NCBI GenBank assembly: GCA_951213105.1 | Contig: OX578137.1 | Coordinates: forward strand, 82,649,679 to 82,713,678 | Source of the DNA: Amaurobius ferox | Taxonomy: Eukaryota > Arthropoda > Arachnida > Araneae > Amaurobiidae | Direction of reading: 5' to 3' | Length of the DNA stretch: 64,000 nt | Part shown: positions 57,714-64,000 of the stretch, piece after piece | Layout: every line of letters starts with the position of its first letter | Position numbering within the stretch: the first letter of the stretch is position 1 | Notes under the pieces: generated by a model | What the model was told of the DNA's origin: nothing | What the model saw: the letters and a program-made list of their open reading frames with translations, nothing else | Database searches by the model: none | Program-made: the position numbers and the translations under genes

Positions 57714-60480
57714 ACTAGCAGCATACCCGTTCTTCGTACGGAGTATATAATATAAAGAAACTTGAAATTCATAATCATGCCCAAATTCTTATAGTATACT
57801 AAATGACATGTTTAATCAAAATATTCTGTTAAAATATTTAATATAATGCTCCTAAAAAGAAGTTTAAGAATCTCTGTTCTCGCTATATAAAATTATCTTC
57901 ATGGACATATCTGAAGAATAAAACATCTTGGACCCCTTATGTAAGCAAATATAAAAAAAAATATGGAATTGAATCAATATATGCAAAATAAAAGCGTTAA
58001 AATTGTATGGGACCCGTACTAATTATATACGCGAATATTAGAAAATATAACCTGTATTAGTAGATTACATGTATAAATTGAAAATACCAATAAACCCGTA
58101 ATCTTTAAATCTGAAGACAGTCATTTATTCCAATATATGTCAAAATTAAAGTGCTAAAATTATATGGGAAGATATACACGTACTACTTATAATGTCCGAT
58201 TATTAGAAGAAGATTACCCGTTTTGCAATATGAGTCACAAATGTTTTTTGGTAAAATACAACAGACGACGTAATAAATTGAATATATAATTAATCCCCTT
58301 AATCTTCATACCAGAAGACTGTACTTGATTCCAATATATATGCCAATATATGTCAAAATATATGCCAATATACCTGTACTACTTATATTCTCGTAGGTTA
58401 GAAGATATACCCGTGCATTCCTAGAAGATTACTCGTACAACGTACAATATGCGTGTGTCAGCAATTTTTGCCGCAATAAAACAATGGCGTAATAACTTAA
58501 AAATATCAATAATCCCTGAATCAATAATTCCGGAAAATATCAATAAATATAATGTTTAAACCTGAAGAGTATAATTGATATTATCCAGTCCAAAATGAAA
58601 TGGCAATGAAATTTATTTTATATACATATCTTCATTATTCAAATCGGAAAGGATTTAATAAAAATCGTCCGCCGCATAAACACATTGGATTTAAATCCGT
58701 TGCTAAGCGACATGATATCATTTGATTCAAATAAATTGGTAGAAAAAATATCGTCTAAATAGTTATATTTCTATGGAACATTTGGCGACAGTTTCGTCAA
58801 ATTAGCGACATTTTAAAAAATCGCCAAATTTATCGCCAAGTGGGACTGTAGAACTGACAGTTCCACTTTGCAACAAATTGACGAAATATCATCACAATAC
58901 TATCCCCTAACAAAAAACAATTAATATCATTTATGTAGCGCAATTTTATCAATTTCAAGATATTTTTATAGATTTGAAAACATTTTTATCAATTTGGTGA
59001 CATTTTAAAAATTCGCTAAATGTATTACTAAGTAGGATGGTTGGTCTGACAGATAAATGCTAACCAAACATCATTTCAGTACTCTCTTCTAACAAAACAA
59101 AAAAAAATTTCATTGATATGTAGAAGACCCAAGCCACACGACCAACCCGAAGGTTTATGGTAGCTGTTTGTGTGTCGTTTATATCAATTTGGCGACATTT
59201 CGGTCAATTTGGCAAAGTTTAAGAAAAGTTGTCAAATTAGCGATATCCCTCCAAATTCGTAGCTTTGAATTTGCAGATCTGAATGAAACATTCTTATCCC
59301 GTTTCAATATACTAAATGAAAACACTACAATTGTATTAGAAGATATACCCGCTCTACTCTTTTTTTCTGTTTCAACAATCGGCTATATGAATTTATTGGC
59401 TAAACACAATATATGAGTTTAGTAGCTAAATACGATATAAGCTTGAAAACTCTTTGCCAAAATAAATGAAATTGATGTACGCAGTCAGCAATTAATATAA
59501 TTAAAAGAAAAATCAAACCGTCCATTCATAAGATATACTTTTATATCCATTTATCCATTTATTTATTATTTAAATCGAAAAAAAATAATAAAAACATTAA
59601 CAAACACATTTAATTTAATTGCGATGCCGAGCAACATGATATAACCTCCTAAAATGTTAAAATTTATTAACCACTAACAGCACACCCGTTATTCGTACGG
59701 AGTGTATAATTTAAAGAAACTTAAAGTTCGCAATCATGTGCAAATTCTGTTAAAATATTAAATTTATTGCTCCTAAAGAGAAGTTTAAGAATATATGTTC
59801 TCACTATGCAAAATTATCTTCACGATCAGATCTGAAGAATAAAACATCCTGCCCCCTTTTGTAAGCAAATTTACAGAAGAAAAAGTAGGAATTGAATGAA
59901 TATATGCAACCCCGTACTAATTATATTGTCGCAGATCAGAAAATATGCCAATGTGTTAGTAGAAGATTACCCGTATTACAATATGCGTCTCAAAAATATT
60001 TGCCAAAATAAAAGAGATGACGTAATAAATTGAAAACATCAATAATATCCGTACTCTTTATACCAGAAGGTCGTAATTGATTCCAATATATGCCAATATA
60101 TATCAAAACATATGTCAATATACCTGTACTACTTATATTCTCGTATATTAAAAGATATACACGTGTATTTGTAGAAGATTCGTACAACACACAATATATG
60201 AGTTTAAACAATTTTTGTCATAATAAAATAATTGCATAATAACTTGAAAATATCAATAATCCTTGAATCAATAATCCCCGAAAATATAAATAATAATAAT
60301 TTTTAAACCTGAAGACCGTAATTGATATTATCCAGTCAAAAATGCTATAAGAAAAATCAAATCGTTCTTTTCTAAAATATATTTTTATATCCATTTATTT
60401 ATTATTCAAATCGAAAAAATAATTATTAAAATTAACAGACAGATTTAATGTAATTGCGTTTCTGAGTAACATGATATAAG
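57714..60480. repeat. Two direct ~0.9-kb repeat units, period ~1.95 kb
   Basis: The units at ~57714-58680 and ~59669-60480 both open with AGCA.ACCCGTT.TTCGTACG and GAGT.TATAAT.TAAAGAAA. They continue with GCTCCTAAA.AGAAGTTTAA and several degenerate CCGTACTA..TTATA sub-repeats. A family A fragment (58770-59260, TCGCCAAATTTATCGCCAAG) and a SINE remnant (near 59127) lie between them. No protein was recognised. Confidence 0.55.
59127..59178 (-). mobile_element. Old SINE remnant
   Basis: The sequence GACCCAAGCCACACGACCAA followed by CCCGAAGGTTTATGGTAGCT is a diverged match to the minus-strand 3' end of the window's SINE family (GACCCAGACCGTCCGACCTA, CCAGAAAGGTGTAAGGTAAC). It is the oldest-looking copy. 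Confidence 0.45.
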
Positions 60481-60759
60481 ATAGAATCTTATAACATGTT
60501 AAATATGTCATGTCTTATAACATAAACTGCGAAATTAAATAACGATTTTGATTTCTCTATACTTCTCATTGTTCCGTAAAAGCTGGTTTTAAATAAACCA
60601 TGAATCATGGAGATAGATTTCCCCTTTAAATCATGTTTCAAACAATTCATGTTTTCAGAAAGTGACTAATTAACGCAAAAAATCTCCCATCAAACTCAGA
60701 GATTAAATTTTAATTCACTTTCAAACGATTTTCAAGCTTTTCGTTTGGATAAACCACGG

Positions 60760-61071
60760 AGTTAGGGAGTAGAACTCCTAGGAAAAAGTTCCGTTTTTCA
60801 TTAATATCTCGACAACCCCAGGTCTTAGAAACTCGAAACTTGGACAAAATTTATGGGGGAATATTTCAAGGCTATTCACCAAATTTCATTAAATTCGGTT
60901 CAGCCGTTTTTCCGTGATGATGAGACAAACGAAAATTTCGTTTTTTACTAATATCTCGAGAACCACTGGTCGTAGAAACTCAAAATACGGATATAATTTT
61001 AAGTGGGGCTATTTCTGGGCTACCCACAAAATTTCATCAAATTCGGTTCAGCCGTTCTCCCGTGATGGTGT

Positions 61072-61117
<46 letters not shown>

Positions 61118-61139
61118 TTTTCATTTTTATTTATATAGA
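60760..61139 (+). repeat. Dimeric repeat tail ending in (CAGA)n and TTTATTTATATAGAT
   Basis: Two similar ~150-base units (about 60775-60925 and 60935-61075) share AATATCTCGA.AACC, TAGAAACTC.AAA and AAATTCGGTTCAGCCGTT. A (CAGA)n tract (61077-61117) and ATTTTTATTTATATAGAT follow. Tails of this build are common in arthropod interspersed repeats. The class is not certain. Confidence 0.6.
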
Positions 61140-61777
61140 TGATATCTAAATTTTTATTATATAATATTTCATGCATATAAAATCGCTTTGGAAGAGATGG
61201 TTCGTAAAGATGATATTTTCTCGTACGCATGTTTCTTCGAATTATTTTTTAAATACAGTGGATCTTTTAGATTCCAAAAAATGATTTTTCACGTACTGAT
61301 TCAATTAACTCCATTTCCATCTCGCAAGACTACATTTTTTCGACTTCGAGACGACTTCCATTGACATCCACCTTTATGACATAGAAATATTATAAATACT
61401 TAACAAAATTCTAAATCTAAACTAAAATAATACTTCGCGCTGCCTGGTTATTATATCAATATAATCTATCTGTTATTATATTCTATCTGTTCGCGCTCCA
61501 CAGATTCAAACTTGCGCGAGGATTTCACGCCAAACCAGAATGTAGTAGAATCTGCGCCAACCTTTCTACACACGTGATTCCTTCGCTACTCATCTGTGAT
61601 TGGCTGGTTGGTAAAAAATTGTCCCAAATGAACGACTTTTTCTATACCGGTCAGATAAAGTTGTCCCAATTTTTTGACCTTATTTCACAGGAGTTTTGCC
61701 CCAACTCGGAGTAAAAATTGTTCGAAAAGTTGGTTGTCCAAAAAATTGCCGGAAAAGTTGTTGAATGTGATAGGGCC

Positions 61778-64000
61778 TTTAGAGTCTGTTTTGGCCCAGT
61801 ATTTAGGGTAAATATATGTTGAATGTTCAGAAGATATAGGTCTCTCATAAACTTTTTTATCTTATATTATTTACATGTATTGCATTCTTGATAAAAAAGT
61901 ACAATGAAAAAATGATTTTTACTTCGACCCTTCATCGATTTTTAGTGCCAAATAGTAGATAATTTAAAGTTTCATTAAAATGTTTTTTTTACATATGAAA
62001 TTTTTCGGCCTTGATATTACTTTATCCAAGGCAGGATCCTGTGTTGTCGTGATTTTGAAACTGACGCCATATATTACAACCCCAAAATGAGCAATGAAGT
62101 ATTTTCCGACCTCCATTCTCATTACATGTAACCTACAAAGTTATATTATTCGGGCGTCATTACAAAGTTCTCACTGTTACAGCTGCAATCGACACCCGGA
62201 TCTTCGAATTGGCCAGCCGATGATCTAGCCGTTCAGCTACCCCCGCCCTCTCACGACAAGATTTCAGCATATTCCCATTGATTTGGACCATATAGATTCA
62301 GAAATGATTTTATAAATATAATATTTTTAAATAATCGCCGAAGAAACAAGCGCTGATTTGGTAAAGCATTTTTATTGGAAATGAACCAGAAAATCACCTC
62401 CTGCAAATCACTTTCATCAATATAAGAGTGCTTTTCATTAAAGCACTGTAACTTTCCCAGTAAATCAATAAATTCATAAATTTCCCATCAGTAATTAACG
62501 CACTCAGATTTCACTCATGTTCACTATTCTCACCACTCTCTTGTACAGTGTATAAGTAGAGAAGAACGTGTACAGGGAAATTTTAATCGTGGTCATCTTG
62601 TGTATTATCTATCTGTCAGTGGCACACGTGTTTTAATTCGTTTGTAGTAACCCTTGCTAATAATATTATATTTTTTATTCTATGCAATAATACATAATGC
62701 GACACATCATATTTTGCTCTAAACTATTCCTAAATTTTTATTTTCTCAAAATTTTTTATGAATAATCTGACTTTTATAATGAGCATTAAGTGTTAAGCAT
62801 TAAGTACACCACTGTATTGTAACTTGCCTAAGTATTTACCTTGTTTTTTTCTCAAATTCCAAAGCAAATGCTGCCCGTGTTTTTCCATTTAGTTTTTCGG
62901 AGCAGTAAACGTCGTATCGATCTATTTATATTTCCAAATTATGTTTCAAGTAATTTGTTTTGTTACGTTTTAAATGTGAATTCATAAAAGTTATTTGCGT
63001 ATCATGTATCGATGGTGTATACACGCAGATTACATATTTTTACCAGCAGAAACAATTTATTCTATGAGAAGAAAGTTTGTAAGGAAGGAAGTGAGGTGTG
63101 ACTTGCAGATGAGGCGTTTGACCACGCCTTTTATGCAGGAAATCATAAAAATAATTCGCCAAGGGGAAAATGACATAATTCTGCTATTTCTGGGAAAACA
63201 GAGTCTTGTCATAATTGATTATTATTATTCTTTAGCTCATTCACTGATTCGTTAATTTCTTTATTTCTTTATTGATAACATTGGTGTGTGAAAATGGCTA
63301 CAATATTCTGTTACTTTGTACAAATATAAAAATAAAAATCTATTAAAACTGTTATCTAGAATTATTTGTTGTTTCTGTTATCTGGAACAAATTGTCGTTA
63401 CTGTTTTCTGGAACAAAATCTTATTTAGTGCATACTTAGCCTCTGCGTTTATTAATACAAATTATTTTTGAGCAAGAAATTAATAATCAATTAGCAATTA
63501 ATAATTAATAGTGGTTGATATCCTACTACCTCACCTGATGGCACAAGATTACAAATACCAATTAGCTAGATGACTATAAAGTCCAAAATGCTTCCAATGT
63601 CAAAGTATCTTTTTTTCACTACATTGAATATGCTGATCACGAATATGAACTTAAATATATTGGATTAGCTCTAGCTGTCAAGATTCGGGGACCACGTTTG
63701 GCAATTACCAGGAACTTCTAGAAACCCTCTTGCAACATTGCGAGATTTTAGGATTTTATCTAAAATGCAATTAGTACACTCTTATCTGGATTTTTCCCCA
63801 CCTAACTGTATTGCTGTCAGTGACGATCACGCGGAGAGGTGATTAAGATCTCTTAAAGAGAACAATGCCAGGAAAACGGGAATACAGCTAGCATAACATT
63901 GTGAGATATGCTCTAAATATTATTACAAGCGATAGGTATAAATAGTTTAGTATGATGATTTTAATAGGGTATGAATATGAAAATGTGGCAAAACTTGTTT
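61778..64000. other. AT-rich stretch, one tRNA-like fragment, no gene recognised
   Basis: A tRNA-derived piece lies at about 62188-62256 (minus strand: GGGCGGGGGTAGCTGAACGG ... GGGTGTCGATTGC, A- and B-box-like). The frame at 62995-63255 (86 residues, MRIMYRWCIHADYIFLPAET onward) has no family resemblance known to me. The rest shows no repeat ends. Confidence 0.45.

Larger units (their letters stand above)
55682..61777 (+). mobile_element. 6.1-kb composite with matching inverted ends and TTA duplication (PIF/Harbinger-like)
   Basis: The left end reads AAACCCTATCACACTCAAGA and the right end, in complement, AGGCCCTATCACATTCAACA. Similarity continues for roughly 100 bases (AACAACCAACT, GGACAAC, AGTTGG). 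TTA flanks both sides (55679-55681 and 61778-61780), the 3-bp duplication usual for PIF/Harbinger. A short frame inside the left end resembles the N-terminus of such transposases. Most of the interior is other repeat sequence, so the catalytic gene has been lost or replaced. Confidence 0.6.

Noticed and set aside
62995..63255. 86-residue frame near the right end
   Set aside because: No recognisable motif, no flanking splice or repeat context, and a length compatible with chance in this composition.

Overview
This is an AT-rich window of an arthropod nuclear genome, most likely a chelicerate such as a spider. That placement is an inference. It rests on a single-exon 'long' Toll receptor, Tc1/mariner transposase remnants of a type common in arthropods, and a very dense crowd of small transposable elements and microsatellites. 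No bacterial, organellar or viral gene organisation is seen.

Only one gene looks intact: a Toll-family receptor of 1242 residues on the minus strand at 7615-11343. It has two blocks of leucine-rich repeats separated by a cysteine cluster, one membrane span and a TIR domain. A good 3' splice site lies 4 bases upstream of its first ATG, so an unseen 5' exon probably lies further to the right. Everything else is repeat-derived or featureless.

Layout. 1-7.6 kb: a SINE split by a hAT-type element (628-1490), a long (TA)n tract, a GC-rich conserved block, a 478-bp tandem duplication and remnants of repeat family A. 7.6-11.3 kb: the Toll gene. 13.2-15.1 kb: two tandem copies of repeat family C, one split by a SINE with a 5S-rRNA-like head. 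17.9-19.9 kb: repeat family F, also carrying a SINE. 21.9-23.6 kb: a direct duplication. 25-28 kb: a short inverted-repeat element and a Foldback-like element with a 9-bp target duplication. 29.4-33.7 kb: three broken mariner-type elements. 34-36.7 kb: TA tracts and family A. 37-39.4 kb: family D copies and a 268-bp duplication. 39.47-39.98 kb: a striking 508-bp element with perfect 45-bp terminal inverted repeats and four GC-rich hairpins. 41.97-42.92 kb: a mariner-type element with about 200-bp inverted ends. 43.8-50.3 kb: families A, F and C. 50.4-55.4 kb: a duplicated D/E segment, one copy of which holds a SINE dimer with a single 15-bp target duplication. 55.68-61.78 kb: a 6.1-kb composite bounded by matching inverted ends and TTA, probably PIF/Harbinger-related. 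61.8-64 kb: a tRNA-like fragment and otherwise nothing recognised.

The most notable items are (1) the 508-bp hairpin element, (2) the chimeric 5S-rRNA/tRNA SINE family and its dimer, (3) a 21-base motif recurring at ten sites as the terminus of two microsatellite-bearing repeat families, and (4) a Toll TIR domain whose BB loop lacks the Pro and Gly usual in long Tolls. Nesting gives relative ages: SINEs sit inside family C, family F and a short inverted-repeat element, and a hAT element sits inside a SINE.
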